Shown here in pieces: positions 46,459 to 55,220 of a stretch of DNA of 64,000 nt. The notes beneath the pieces are model-generated. The model was not told the DNA's origin, ran no database searches, and saw nothing but the letters and a program-made list of their open reading frames with translations. The stretch is taken from NCBI RefSeq assembly GCF_008705135.1, contig NZ_CP023694.1, positions 7,105,001-7,169,000 on the forward strand. Direction: 5' to 3'. Position 1 is the first letter of the stretch. Every line of letters starts with the position of its first letter. This DNA comes from Streptomyces coeruleorubidus. Lineage in GTDB: Bacteria; Actinomycetota; Actinomycetes; Streptomycetales; Streptomycetaceae. The position numbers and the translations under genes were made by a program.

Positions 46459-47736
46459 TCATGGGCGACCCCGCCGGGCCGCCGCGCGTCTGGAGAGAGC
46501 GTCGGCCGCGACCGCGGCCAGCAGCACCCCACCCGTGATCATGAACTGCACTGCGTCCTCGACACCCAGCAGCCCCATGCCCGAGGCGATCGACTGGATG
46601 ACCACTACGCCGAGCAGCACGGACCAGGGCGAGCCACGCCCGCCGAACAGGCTCGTACCGCCGATGACGGCCGCGGCGATCGCGTTGATCAGCAGCATCC
46701 CGGAGCCCGCGGCACGGGCCGTCGTGGGGCTCGCCGAGGTCAGGCCCGAGGCCACGAAAAGCCCGCCGATCGCGGCCAGCGTCCCCGACACCATGAACAT
46801 CGCGACCCGCACCCGCTCCACGCTGATGCCCGCCCGCCGCGCCGCCTCGACCCCGCCGCCGAGCGCGTACACCCGCCGCCCGTAGCGGGTGCGGCGCAGC
46901 ACGTAATCCGATACGACGAGGACCACCAGGAAGATCAGCAGCGCGAGCGGCAGCCCCTGGAACCGGTTGAGCGTGTGGGCCGCGGCGAAGGCCAGCACCG
47001 CGAGGAGACCGGTGCGCAGCCCGATCTCGCCCGTCGGCCGGTACGGCATCCCGGCGGCCCGGTGCCGGGCGCGCTTGCGGCGGGCGGCCAGGAAGTACCC
47101 GGCCGTGCCGAGCGCCGCCACCGCGTACGCCGCCACGTCGTCATCGAAGTGCCGGCTGGTCAGGGAGGCGACCAGGCCCTCCTCGTCGATGTTGATGGTG
47201 CCGCTCGCGCCCAGCAGGTCGAGCGTGAGGCCGTTCCAGATCAGCAGTCCCGCGAGGGTCACGACGAACGCGGGCACGCCGAGCCACGCGAAGAACACGC
47301 CGTGGAAGGCGCCCACCGCCATGCCGGCGGCGATCGCCACGATCACCGCGAGCCACTCCGGCATCCCGTGGTTCACGTTCAGCACGGCGAACGCGGCGCC
47401 GGCCAGGCCGCTGACCGAGCCGACCGACAGATCGATCTCCCGGATCAGCAGCACGAACACGATGCCGACGGCGACCAGACCGGTCCCGACGATGTCCACG
47501 CTCAGATTGGACAGGTTGCGCGGCGAGAGGAACTTGTCGTCCAGCGCCTGGAAGACGATCCAGATCACGATCAGCCCGGCGACCACCAGCAGCGGCCCGC
47601 GTTCGGCGTCCCGCACGCTGCCGCGCATCTCCAGGGCGTAGTCGCGCAGGCCGCCGGGCCAGCCGCGGGTGCGCGGCCCGCGGCCCGGCGCGACCGGCCC
47701 GGCGCCGCCGCCCCGGGGCGGTCCGCCCCCGGTCAC
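46459..47736 (-). CDS. XylH-type sugar ABC permease
   Basis: 425 residues from GTG at 47736, overlapping the ATPase stop by 4 bases. Branched-chain-amino-acid/ribose-type permease (BPD_transp_2) with about ten hydrophobic segments and the EIDLSVGSVSGL motif typical of XylH/RbsC. Longer than RbsC (about 320) because of an extended loop with a basic patch (RRKRARHR), as in XylH. Imports a pentose or related sugar with the ATPase and binding protein upstream. Confidence 0.9.
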   Translation of the reverse strand: MTGGGPPRGGGAGPVAPGRGPRTRGWPGGLRDYALEMRGSVRDAERGPLLVVAGLIVIWIVFQALDDKFLSPRNLSNLSVDIVGTGLVAVGIVFVLLIREIDLSVGSVSGLAGAAFAVLNVNHGMPEWLAVIVAIAAGMAVGAFHGVFFAWLGVPAFVVTLAGLLIWNGLTLDLLGASGTINIDEEGLVASLTSRHFDDDVAAYAVAALGTAGYFLAARRKRARHRAAGMPYRPTGEIGLRTGLLAVLAFAAAHTLNRFQGLPLALLIFLVVLVVSDYVLRRTRYGRRVYALGGGVEAARRAGISVERVRVAMFMVSGTLAAIGGLFVASGLTSASPTTARAAGSGMLLINAIAAAVIGGTSLFGGRGSPWSVLLGVVVIQSIASGMGLLGVEDAVQFMITGGVLLAAVAADALSRRAAARRGRP

Positions 47737-48512
47737 GGCCACGCCTCCTCGTCGCCCTTCGTACGATGCGCCACGGCGTTGTCCGCCGCCCCCGTGACGG
47801 ACGAGATGATCTGCTCCTGCGTCACGGTACTGACGTCGAACAGACCGTTGTTGCGACCCAGCCGCAGCACGGCGACCCGGTCCGCGACGGCCTTGATGTC
47901 GCCCATGTTGTGACTGATGAGGATGATCGCCATACCGCGGTCGCGCACCTCCTCGATGAGGTCGAGCAGATGGCTGGTCTGCTCGACGCCCAGGGCGGCG
48001 GTGGGCTCGTCGAGCAGCAGCACCTTGGGCGCGCCCATGAGCGAGCGGGAGATCGCGACGGCCTGCCGCTGCCCGGCGGACAGCGCCGCGACCGGCATGC
48101 GCACGTCGGGGATACGGATCGACAGGGTCCGCATCAGGTCGCGGGCGCGGCGCTCCATCTCCACCTCGTCGAGGATGCCCACCCGGTCGATCTCCCGGCC
48201 GAGGAAGAGATTGCCCACGACGTCCAGGTTGTCGCACATGGCGAGGTCCTGGTAGACGGTCGCGATGCCCAGGGAGTGGGCGTCGTGCGGGCGTTTGATC
48301 TGCACGAGCCGCCCCTCCCACTCGATGACGCCCCGGTCGGCGGGGCTCACGCCCGAGATCACCTTGATCAGCGTGGACTTTCCGGCGCCGTTGTCGCCCG
48401 CCAGGGCCACGACCTCACCGGCCCGCACCTGGAGGTCGACGTCCACGAGTGCCTGCACGCCGCCGAACCGCTTGGAGATGCCGCGCAACGCCAGGACGGG
48501 TGGATGGGCCAC
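47733..48512 (-). CDS. sugar ABC transporter ATPase (single-domain XylG/RbsA-like)
   Basis: 259 residues. One ABC cassette: Walker A GDNGAGKST, signature LSAGQRQAVAISRSL, Walker B VLLLDEPTAALG. XylG/RbsA proteins usually have two cassettes in about 500 residues; this is a half-length form found in some actinobacterial operons, presumably acting as a homodimer. It ends with a 4-base overlap with the permease start and begins 12 bases after the binding protein gene. Confidence 0.92.
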   Translation of the reverse strand: MAHPPVLALRGISKRFGGVQALVDVDLQVRAGEVVALAGDNGAGKSTLIKVISGVSPADRGVIEWEGRLVQIKRPHDAHSLGIATVYQDLAMCDNLDVVGNLFLGREIDRVGILDEVEMERRARDLMRTLSIRIPDVRMPVAALSAGQRQAVAISRSLMGAPKVLLLDEPTAALGVEQTSHLLDLIEEVRDRGMAIILISHNMGDIKAVADRVAVLRLGRNNGLFDVSTVTQEQIISSVTGAADNAVAHRTKGDEEAWP

Positions 48513-48524
48513 GGGATACCTCCC

Positions 48525-49607
48525 TCACCGGGTGAGTCCGGCCCGGTCGCAGGCCGACCGGAGCTTCGGGGTGCAGATCTGGTCGATCGTGTAGATGCCG
48601 TCCCGGACGAGGGTCCGGCCGATGGTCCCGGCCGTCACGGAGACCGGGTCGAGCAGCACCGCCGGGACGTCTTTCGTGGTGGGGCTGTCCACGGTCGTCG
48701 TGACGAGGGCGTCGAGGTCGTTGCCGCGCGCCAGGGCGACGGCCATGGCGGAGGCCGCCTCGGTCTCCTGCCGGAAGGGCTTGTAGACGGTCATGTACTG
48801 CTCGCCCTTGACGATGCGCCGCACGGCGTCGAGGTCGGCGTCCTGGCCGGTGACCGGGGGCAGCGGCGAGACGCGGGCGCTCTTGAGCGCCGCGACGACG
48901 CCGGAGGCGATCGAGTCGTTGGCCGCGAGCACACCGTCGATCCGGTTCGGGCCGAGGGCATTGATCGCGGCGGACATGTGGTCGTGCGCGTTCTCCGTGC
49001 GCCAGCCGATCGTGTTGTACGACTTGAGGATCCGCACCTTGTCCTGGAGCACGGACCGGGAGCCGTCCTCGTACCAGGCGGCGTTGGGGCTGGAGGGATC
49101 GCCGTTCACCATCACGACACCGCCGTCGTCGGCCCCGGCTCCCATGCCCTTCAGCAGTGCCTCGCCCTGGAGTCTGCCGACCCGGCCGCCGTCGAAACTG
49201 ACGAAACCCGAGATCGGGCCCTCGGCGAGCCGGTCGTAGGCGACGACCGGGATACCCGCGCGGTCCGCCGCGCGGACCGAGGAGCGCAGCGCCTTGGGGT
49301 CGACGACGTCCAGGATCAGGACGGACACACCCCTGGTGATCATGGAGTTCATCTGCTGCCGCTGGCTCGCCGCGTCGTTCTCCGCGTTGGCGTAGGCGAT
49401 CGTGCAGTCGGCGCAGAGTTCCTTCACCCGCTTCTCGATCAAGGGCTTGTCGGACTGCTCCCAGCGGGGCACCGCCCGGCTCGGCAGGAGCAGCCCGACG
49501 GTGAACCCGTCCTCACCCTGCCCGCCGTCCTCGGTACAGCCGGCCAGGGACACCGCCATGACGACCGCGACGAGCCCGGCGCCCAGCCCCCACCTACGGC
49601 TCCTCAT
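48525..49607 (-). CDS. XylF-like sugar-binding lipoprotein
   Basis: 360 residues from ATG at 49607, with GGGAGG upstream. Lipoprotein signal ending LAGC (Cys24), then a type I periplasmic-binding fold (sugar-binding family 4), with VNGDPSSPNA and VTGQDADLDAVRRI close to XylF. It delivers a pentose-type sugar to the permease/ATPase pair. The start lies inside the 3' end of the preceding SpoIIE-type gene (14-base overlap). Confidence 0.92.
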   Translation of the reverse strand: MRSRRWGLGAGLVAVVMAVSLAGCTEDGGQGEDGFTVGLLLPSRAVPRWEQSDKPLIEKRVKELCADCTIAYANAENDAASQRQQMNSMITRGVSVLILDVVDPKALRSSVRAADRAGIPVVAYDRLAEGPISGFVSFDGGRVGRLQGEALLKGMGAGADDGGVVMVNGDPSSPNAAWYEDGSRSVLQDKVRILKSYNTIGWRTENAHDHMSAAINALGPNRIDGVLAANDSIASGVVAALKSARVSPLPPVTGQDADLDAVRRIVKGEQYMTVYKPFRQETEAASAMAVALARGNDLDALVTTTVDSPTTKDVPAVLLDPVSVTAGTIGRTLVRDGIYTIDQICTPKLRSACDRAGLTR

Positions 49608-52600
49608 CCGGGACCTCCCTCCTGGGCACGCCCCGGCTGCCGGGGCCGCTCCGGTGGCGGCGCCCGGGGGCGGCCCGGGCTCGGCCCTCGCTCGCGTCCG
49701 GGTTCGGCTCCGGGGCCCGGCCGGTTCGGCCTTCGCCCGCGCTCGGGTTGGGACCCGGGTTCCGCGCTCGGCTCCGGGACTGATCGCGGTCCCGGCTCCG
49801 GCTTGAGCCTTGGGTTGTGTTCGTGCCGGGTGTTTGGCTCTCGTCCGGGTCCGGGTCCGGGTTCCGGTTTCGGCTCCGGGTCGGGCTGGGGGCCCGGGTT
49901 TTGTCGGTGTCCGGGGTCTGGTTCTCGTCCGGGCCCGGGTCCCGGTCTGGGGTCCGGGTTGGGTCGAGGGGCCGGGCCTTGTTCGTATCGGGGGCCTGGG
50001 CCTCGTCCGGGTCCGGGTTCCGGTTTCGGCTCCGGGTTCGGCCGGATGCCTTGCCTCCGCTGCGGTCGCGGTCACGGATGCGGCCGATGCCCCAGCTCCG
50101 GTTGCGGCCGATGCCCCAGCTCCGGCCGGGCTCCCGTTCCTCTTCGGGCTCGACCCACGGTTCCGGTTCCGGCGTCGGCTCCGCTTCCGGTTCCCGGTCC
50201 GCTTCCGGCTCGTGGCGTGAGACGACGATCTCGCTCCACACCTGCTTGCCGCCGCCGACCGGCACCGATCCCCAGGCCGCCGACAGCGCCTCGACCAGGA
50301 AGAGTCCCCGGCCGCCGGTCGACTCCCAGTCCACGACCACGGGCTTGGCCGGCGCCCGCGGCGAGGAGTCGCTCACGGTCACCCGCAGCCGGTCCGCGGC
50401 CAGGGTCAGGTCCAGCCGGAGCGCACCCTGCGTGTGCACGAGCGCGTTCGTGACCAGCTCCGACACCACCAGCAGAACGGTGTCGGCCTCGTCCACGACG
50501 TCCCACGAACGCAGCGTGCGCGCGCTGAACCGGCGGGCGTGCATGACCGCGTCCGGCAGCCGCCACACCACCCAGCCCGCCCGCACCGGCCGCACCCGCA
50601 TCCCGTCGTAGCGCAGCAGCAGCAACGCCACGTCGTCCTCCCGGCGGCCGGCCTCGCCGAGCAGCTCGTCGGCCATCCGCCCCGGGTCGGAGGGATCGGC
50701 CGCGGCGAGCGCCTCGCGCACGATCCGCATCCCTTCGTCCACGTCCAGCTCGGCAGACTCGACCAGCCCGTCCGTCACCAGCGCGAGCACCGAGCCGGGC
50801 GCCAGCGCCAACGCCGTCAGCGGGAAGTCCGCGTCCTCCAGCACGCCCAGCGGAAGCCCGCCCTCGACCGCGATCTCCTCCGTACCGCCGTCGGGATGAC
50901 GCACCAGCGGGGACAGATGCCCGGCCCGCACGAACAGCGCGTTGCCCTCCTCCATGTCCAGCTCGACGTAGCAGCACGTGGCGAACAGGTCGGTCTCCAT
51001 GCCGACGAGCAGCCGATTGGCGTGCGCGACGACCACGTCCGGCGGATGACCCTCCACGGCGTAGGCCCGGACCGCCGTGCGCATCTGGCCCATGATCGTC
51101 GCGGCTCCGGCGCTGTGCCCCTGCACGTCACCGATGACCAGGGCCACCTTCCTGTCCGACAGCGCGATCACGTCGTACCAGTCGCCGCCCACCTGGAGCC
51201 CGCGCCGGGCGGGCAGATAGCGGGCCACGGCGGTGCCCCCGGGCAACTGGGGGAGGCGGCGCGGCAGCAGGCTGCGCTGGAGCATCGTCGCGAGTTCCTG
51301 CTCGGCGTCGTAGGCGTGCGCGCGGATCAGGGCCTGCCCCACCAGCCCCGCGGTCGCCGTCAGCAGGGCCCGCTCCTCGGGCGCGAACTCGTGCGGCGCG
51401 TCCCAGCCGACCAGGCACACCCCGGCGACCCTGCCCTTCGCCGGCAGGGGCAGGACCGCGAGCCCGCCGGGGCCGATCCCCGCGAGCCCGGGTTCCAGTA
51501 CGGCACCCGCCGGCCACAGGCTCATCCGCCCGTCCCGCAGCGCCGCCTGGAGCGTGGGCAGGGCGGTGACCGGCGCGTCGGGCCACTCCGAGCGCCACTC
51601 GGAACGCCACAGCTCCGGCCAGGCACCGGCCCCCGGCGGATCGAGCACGGTGACCGCCAGCCGGTCCTCCAGCAGCTCGGCGAGCGCCACCCGGTCGGCA
51701 CCCAGCGGCTCGCGCAGCGCGGCGACCACCACGCGGCTGACGTCCCGGACCGTCGTGGCGTCGTCGAGCGCGGCCGTCAGCCACTGGATCCGGGCGACGT
51801 CGCTGGCGCTCCGGCGCAGCACCGGTGCCGCGGTCACCACACCCAGCACCCGCTCCGGGGAGCCGTCGGGCCTCTTCAGCACGCGGCAGTTCAGGCGCAG
51901 CCAGCACAGTTCACCGGTGGCCCGGCGGGTACGGAACTCCAGTTCCCGGCGCCCGGGGGTCTGCGCGGACGGTTCGATGACCGACATCAGGGCCGGGACG
52001 TCCTCCGGGACGCTGTACGAGAGCAGGGAGTCGGTCTTGCCGTCGAAGCCGCCCTCGGGAATGCCCACCAGTTCGAGCAGGGCCGGGTCGGTCTCGACCA
52101 GCCCGGTGCCAGGGGTCAGGGCGAAGGAACCGACCCCCAGGGCACGCAGGGCGGAGTCCAGCAGGGGCGAGGGGGCGGACCGGTCGGCCTCGCCCCGGAG
52201 CCGTCCGGCGACCGCCTCCGCATACCGCTCCAGAAACTCCCGCTGCTCGGCCCCGAACCCCTCCCCGGCCTCTCCCACCACGACCAGACACCCCAGCCAC
52301 CCGCCGGCGGCCCCCAGCGGCACCGCCCCGAGCGGCGCACCGGCGACTCCGCCTTCCTGCCGACTCGCGAGCCACAGCGGCCGCCCGCTCCGGAAGGCCT
52401 CGACCACGGCGGGCCCACTGTCTCCCGACGCCGCCGCGTAGCCCGGCTCCGGAGCGGGCGAGGTGCCCCCGCCGTGCCGGACGCGACTCGGCAACCCGTA
52501 CCGCTCCGGCTCGCCGCCGGCCGCCTCCACCAGCCGGAGCTCCGCACCGTGCTCGCTCCGTACGTACACCGCCGCCAGCGCCACCCCGGCGAACGCCAGG

Positions 52601-52710
52601 ACCCGCTCCCGTGCGGCGGACTCCGGCGTGCGACGAGGCGAACCGGTGCCCGCGTGCCCCGGCACCCGAAGGCCGGGGGCCGCGGCCCGGGCATCGCCGA
52701 AATGGGGCAT
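49594..52710 (-). CDS. SpoIIE-type multidomain phosphatase with anti-sigma-like kinase domain and repeat tail
   Basis: 1038 residues from ATG 52710 (GGGAGG 11 bases upstream); GTG at 52722 is possible but overlaps that site. Order: GAF-like region (about 30-165), PAS (about 180-290), GAF (about 305-470), PP2C/SpoIIE phosphatase (about 485-700, GGDWYDVIAL, VIGDVQGHS, LVTDGLVE), RsbW-like HATPase_c (about 715-840, ELVTNALVHT, GRGLFLVEAL), then about 190 residues of Arg/Asp/Pro/Asn-rich repeats. Such proteins act in partner-switching control of sigma factors; the partners are not visible here. Its end overlaps the XylF gene. Confidence 0.88.
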   Translation of the reverse strand: MPHFGDARAAAPGLRVPGHAGTGSPRRTPESAARERVLAFAGVALAAVYVRSEHGAELRLVEAAGGEPERYGLPSRVRHGGGTSPAPEPGYAAASGDSGPAVVEAFRSGRPLWLASRQEGGVAGAPLGAVPLGAAGGWLGCLVVVGEAGEGFGAEQREFLERYAEAVAGRLRGEADRSAPSPLLDSALRALGVGSFALTPGTGLVETDPALLELVGIPEGGFDGKTDSLLSYSVPEDVPALMSVIEPSAQTPGRRELEFRTRRATGELCWLRLNCRVLKRPDGSPERVLGVVTAAPVLRRSASDVARIQWLTAALDDATTVRDVSRVVVAALREPLGADRVALAELLEDRLAVTVLDPPGAGAWPELWRSEWRSEWPDAPVTALPTLQAALRDGRMSLWPAGAVLEPGLAGIGPGGLAVLPLPAKGRVAGVCLVGWDAPHEFAPEERALLTATAGLVGQALIRAHAYDAEQELATMLQRSLLPRRLPQLPGGTAVARYLPARRGLQVGGDWYDVIALSDRKVALVIGDVQGHSAGAATIMGQMRTAVRAYAVEGHPPDVVVAHANRLLVGMETDLFATCCYVELDMEEGNALFVRAGHLSPLVRHPDGGTEEIAVEGGLPLGVLEDADFPLTALALAPGSVLALVTDGLVESAELDVDEGMRIVREALAAADPSDPGRMADELLGEAGRREDDVALLLLRYDGMRVRPVRAGWVVWRLPDAVMHARRFSARTLRSWDVVDEADTVLLVVSELVTNALVHTQGALRLDLTLAADRLRVTVSDSSPRAPAKPVVVDWESTGGRGLFLVEALSAAWGSVPVGGGKQVWSEIVVSRHEPEADREPEAEPTPEPEPWVEPEEEREPGRSWGIGRNRSWGIGRIRDRDRSGGKASGRTRSRNRNPDPDEAQAPDTNKARPLDPTRTPDRDPGPDENQTPDTDKTRAPSPTRSRNRNPDPDPDESQTPGTNTTQGSSRSRDRDQSRSRARNPGPNPSAGEGRTGRAPEPNPDASEGRARAAPGRRHRSGPGSRGVPRREVPDEEP
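49850..50037. repeat. internal repeat array in the phosphatase tail
   Basis: A 32-base sequence at 49850-49881 is repeated identically at 50006-50037, a 156-base (52-codon) period, encoding RSRNRNPDPD twice. Related TCCGGGT/TCGGGG units fill the space and continue from about 49650 to 50110, including a doubled RSWGIGR (near 50075-50120). Confidence 0.8.
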
Positions 52711-52946
52711 GTCCGCATCCACCTCCCGTCCATGCCGCAGCTACCGGCAGGTGGGAGTCCCCGGAACTCAGGCGACGACGACGCGGCGGATCCACGCCCC
52801 ACATGAGCGGCAGGGCACCCACACATCAGAATCGCACACCTGGATAACAGGGACATATGGGACGGGCGGACCGGCTCGGCCGTCGATCCGGTGTTCTCCG
52901 GCCACGCGCGTCTTTCAGGAGCCGCCGCCCGCTGACGTCGCGCCGC

Positions 52947-53200
52947 ATGGCCCACACCGAAACCGAGCCCACGGCGGCACTGATCAAGGGGCTGCCGCGC
53001 GACCAGCGCCCCGACCTGGCCGATCTCCCTGTACGGCCCGGCGCGCGCGGCTCGGACAACCGGCTCTGGCGCCTCGGTGACGACCTGGCCGTCCGGTGCC
53101 CTGGGTTGTGCGGTCCGCCGACGCGCTGCTGCGATGGGGGCACACCTGGCTCGCTTCCCTCGCCCCACACCTGCCGTTGCCGATCCGCGTTCCGCAGGGA
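52947..53200 (+). pseudogene. relic of an aminoglycoside phosphotransferase-family gene
   Basis: From ATG 52947 a frame reads MAHTETEPTAALIKGL, then VRPGARGSDNRLWRLGDDLAVR, the start of an APH-type kinase. One base appears missing near 53096: shifting the frame there continues with PWVVRSADALLRWGHTWL and APHLPLPIRVP, which is the expected next segment. Homology ends near 53200, so only about 85 of roughly 300 codons remain. No ribosome site is obvious. The flanks 52711-52946 and 53201-53265 hold nothing else I can name. Confidence 0.65.
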
Positions 53201-53219
53201 CACCGAAGCCGGGGACCGA

Positions 53220-53252
53220 ACGGGCCCGGTGACCGAAGCCCACCGGGCCCGT
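53220..53252 (-). terminator. terminator after the LPMO gene
   Basis: Arms 53220-53231 and 53241-53252 form a perfect 12-bp stem with a 9-base loop, 13 bases beyond the stop of the leftward gene at 53266. Confidence 0.75.
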
Positions 53253-53265
53253 CCGAAGCGATCGT

Positions 53266-54324
53266 TCAGCCCACCCGGCAGGGCAGGCTCGTCGTACTGT
53301 CACCGCCCGATCCGGAGACGGTGTACCCGAACGTCGTGCTCTTGCCCGGATCGAGGGAGCCGTTCCAGCCGGCGTTGTGGACCATCACCGACTGGCCGTT
53401 GTAGGTGGCGCTGCCGCTCCACAGGCTCTCGATCCTCTGGCCGGACGGCAGGGTCCAGTCGACCATCCAGCCGAGCATCGGGACGGTGCCGGTGTTGGTG
53501 ACGGTCACCTCGGACTGGTGGCCGCCGTTCCAGCTGCCGGTCGTCTTGCGGGTGGCCGTGCAGGTGCCGGGCACGGGCTCGGACGGGTTGCCCGGCTGCT
53601 TGATGCCGGTCACCTCGCCGTTGCCGCCGTCGAAGACGACGTCCGAGCAGGAGTAGAAGGTCTCCTGGCTGTCGGAGCGCTGCCAGACCATGTAGATGAT
53701 GTGGCGGCCCGACTTGCCCTCGGGGAGCTTGCCGGTCCAGGAGTAGTTGGCCTCGACCGTGCCCGGGGAGCCGTTCAGCGGCGGGTGGTCGACGCTCAGG
53801 AACGGCCGCTCCTCCATGTCGTTCCAGGTGAGCGTCTTCGTCGGGTCGAAGCCGTCCTTGGTGATGTAGACGTAGAACCAACCCGGGTGCGCCGCCCAGG
53901 CGTTGTACGAGAAGTCGACCGTCGCGCCCGAGGTGAGGTGGGTGAGCGGCCAGTCCTTGCTCGGCGTGTTGAACCCGGTGAAGTTGGGGTTGCCGCCGCT
54001 GCACAGCTCGCCGTCCGGGACGAAGCCCCGGGTGCGGCCGGCGCCGTCCGAGCGCAGCACCGAGAACCAGTTGTAGAACGGCGTGGTGCCGCTGACCTGC
54101 TGCGCGCCCCGGCACGCCGGGTTGACCGGCTTGATCTCACCGGTGTCGGTCAGACCGTCCTGCCAGCACAGGAAGGTGCGGCTGCCGGGCTTCATGGGGG
54201 TGCCGTGTGCCTCCGCCTCACCACCGGCCGTCATGACCAGGCCGAGGGCCGGAACGGTGACGAGGAGGGAGAGCAGGACCAGGAAGAGGGCCCTGGTCCG
54301 GGTGGAGAGCGCTGATCGGGGCAT
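53266..54324 (-). CDS. secreted AA10 lytic polysaccharide monooxygenase with CBM2 (CelS2-like)
   Basis: 352 residues. Signal peptide ends AEA before His40, which becomes the N-terminal copper-binding histidine; the second is His146 (NAWAAHPGWF). The catalytic domain spans about 40-235 and ends with SCSDVVFDGGNGEVTGI, as in cellulose-active CelS2. A short Pro-rich linker leads to a CBM2 cellulose-binding module (about 255-352). It cleaves crystalline cellulose oxidatively outside the cell. A perfect CebR-type operator lies 132-145 bases upstream. Confidence 0.93.
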   Translation of the reverse strand: MPRSALSTRTRALFLVLLSLLVTVPALGLVMTAGGEAEAHGTPMKPGSRTFLCWQDGLTDTGEIKPVNPACRGAQQVSGTTPFYNWFSVLRSDGAGRTRGFVPDGELCSGGNPNFTGFNTPSKDWPLTHLTSGATVDFSYNAWAAHPGWFYVYITKDGFDPTKTLTWNDMEERPFLSVDHPPLNGSPGTVEANYSWTGKLPEGKSGRHIIYMVWQRSDSQETFYSCSDVVFDGGNGEVTGIKQPGNPSEPVPGTCTATRKTTGSWNGGHQSEVTVTNTGTVPMLGWMVDWTLPSGQRIESLWSGSATYNGQSVMVHNAGWNGSLDPGKSTTFGYTVSGSGGDSTTSLPCRVG

Positions 54325-54455
54325 GGGGGGTCCCCCCGTATTTCTTGTCAGGATCATGACAGCATCGTCCGTTCCTCGAGGTACGGGCCTGTGGATGCGT
54401 GTGCGCGGATGCGCGGGATGGGAGCGACTCGATGGCGGGTTCCGGTCCACCGTTA

Positions 54456-54469
54456 TGGGAGCGCTCCCA
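54456..54469. promoter_or_regulatory. CebR box TGGGAGCGCTCCCA
   Basis: A perfect 14-bp palindrome identical to the CebR operator consensus, extended to 16 bp by the flanking A/T (54455-54470). It sits in the 350-base gene-free stretch 54325-54674 between the LPMO gene and a divergent lipoprotein gene, so cellobiose-responsive repression of the LPMO is expected. I see nothing else definite in that stretch. Confidence 0.85.
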
Positions 54470-54674
54470 TCCCGCTGCTGCGGAAGTTAGCGCCGGGCGG
54501 CGCAGTTGTCTACGGCTGCGGCGCGAGAGCGCCGGTCAGGACGGACGGGCGCCCGGGTCGGCGCATCCGGCCTCACCGCCGCCTGACGAACTGGCGTCGT
54601 AGTTTGTGAAGTTGACTTTACTTCCCCTTCACGGTTGGCTGCGGATCCGACCTTTCATGATCCGGGGGGATCCC

Positions 54675-55085
54675 TTGAACCGCACCATCCGTGCAGCCGT
54701 CTGCGCCGTCGCCACCGCCGGTCTCGCACTCGGTCTCAGCTCCTGTTCCGAGGCGGTCGACCAGGTCGACAAGGCAGTGGACGAGACGTACGAAGTCACC
54801 TACGAGGTCACGGGGAAGAACGTCGACTCGATCGAGTTCCACGGTGGCGGTGGCAAGGCCATGGAGCCGAAGGTCGAGTCGGTGTCGAAGCCGGAACTGC
54901 CCTGGAAGAAGACGGTCACGCTGCGCGGCATCATGCCCGCGGCGGTCATGCCGGTCGCCGCTGACCCCGAAGGCGCCCAGGTCACCTGCAAGATCATCCA
55001 CAAGGGCAAGGTGCTCGAGGAGCAGAGTGCCGATGGATTGGTGACCGCGGGCGGGTGCACCGCGGAGTCCCCGGTGGGGAAGTAA
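54675..55085 (+). CDS. small MmpS-like lipoprotein
   Basis: 136 residues if started at TTG 54675, which follows CCGGGGGGA; ATG at 54657 has no site. Signal with lipobox LSSC, Cys24. The body (VTYEVTGKNVDSIEFHGG, then PWKKTV and VTCKIIHKGKVLEEQ, ending with a Cys) has the strand pattern of the MmpS/membrane-transport accessory family seen in actinobacteria. No MmpL-type partner is near. Function is unknown. Confidence 0.7.
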   Translation: MNRTIRAAVCAVATAGLALGLSSCSEAVDQVDKAVDETYEVTYEVTGKNVDSIEFHGGGGKAMEPKVESVSKPELPWKKTVTLRGIMPAAVMPVAADPEGAQVTCKIIHKGKVLEEQSADGLVTAGGCTAESPVGK

Positions 55086-55220
55086 CTCCGAACCGCGGGG
55101 GCTTGGGGCGGGCCGGCGTCCCGCACCCTGAGTTCCGGCCGGATCCCAGGTCGACGAAGCGAGTCCCGGCCGGACCTCAGGTCGGCGAACCCCGAACGGT
55201 GACCGCGAACCGTGCGGGCA

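Noticed and set aside
47766..50453. An 895-codon plus-strand frame across the transporter and phosphatase genes
   Set aside because: The second half is repeat-derived Pro/Gly/Ser sequence and the first half opposes clear ABC and XylF genes.
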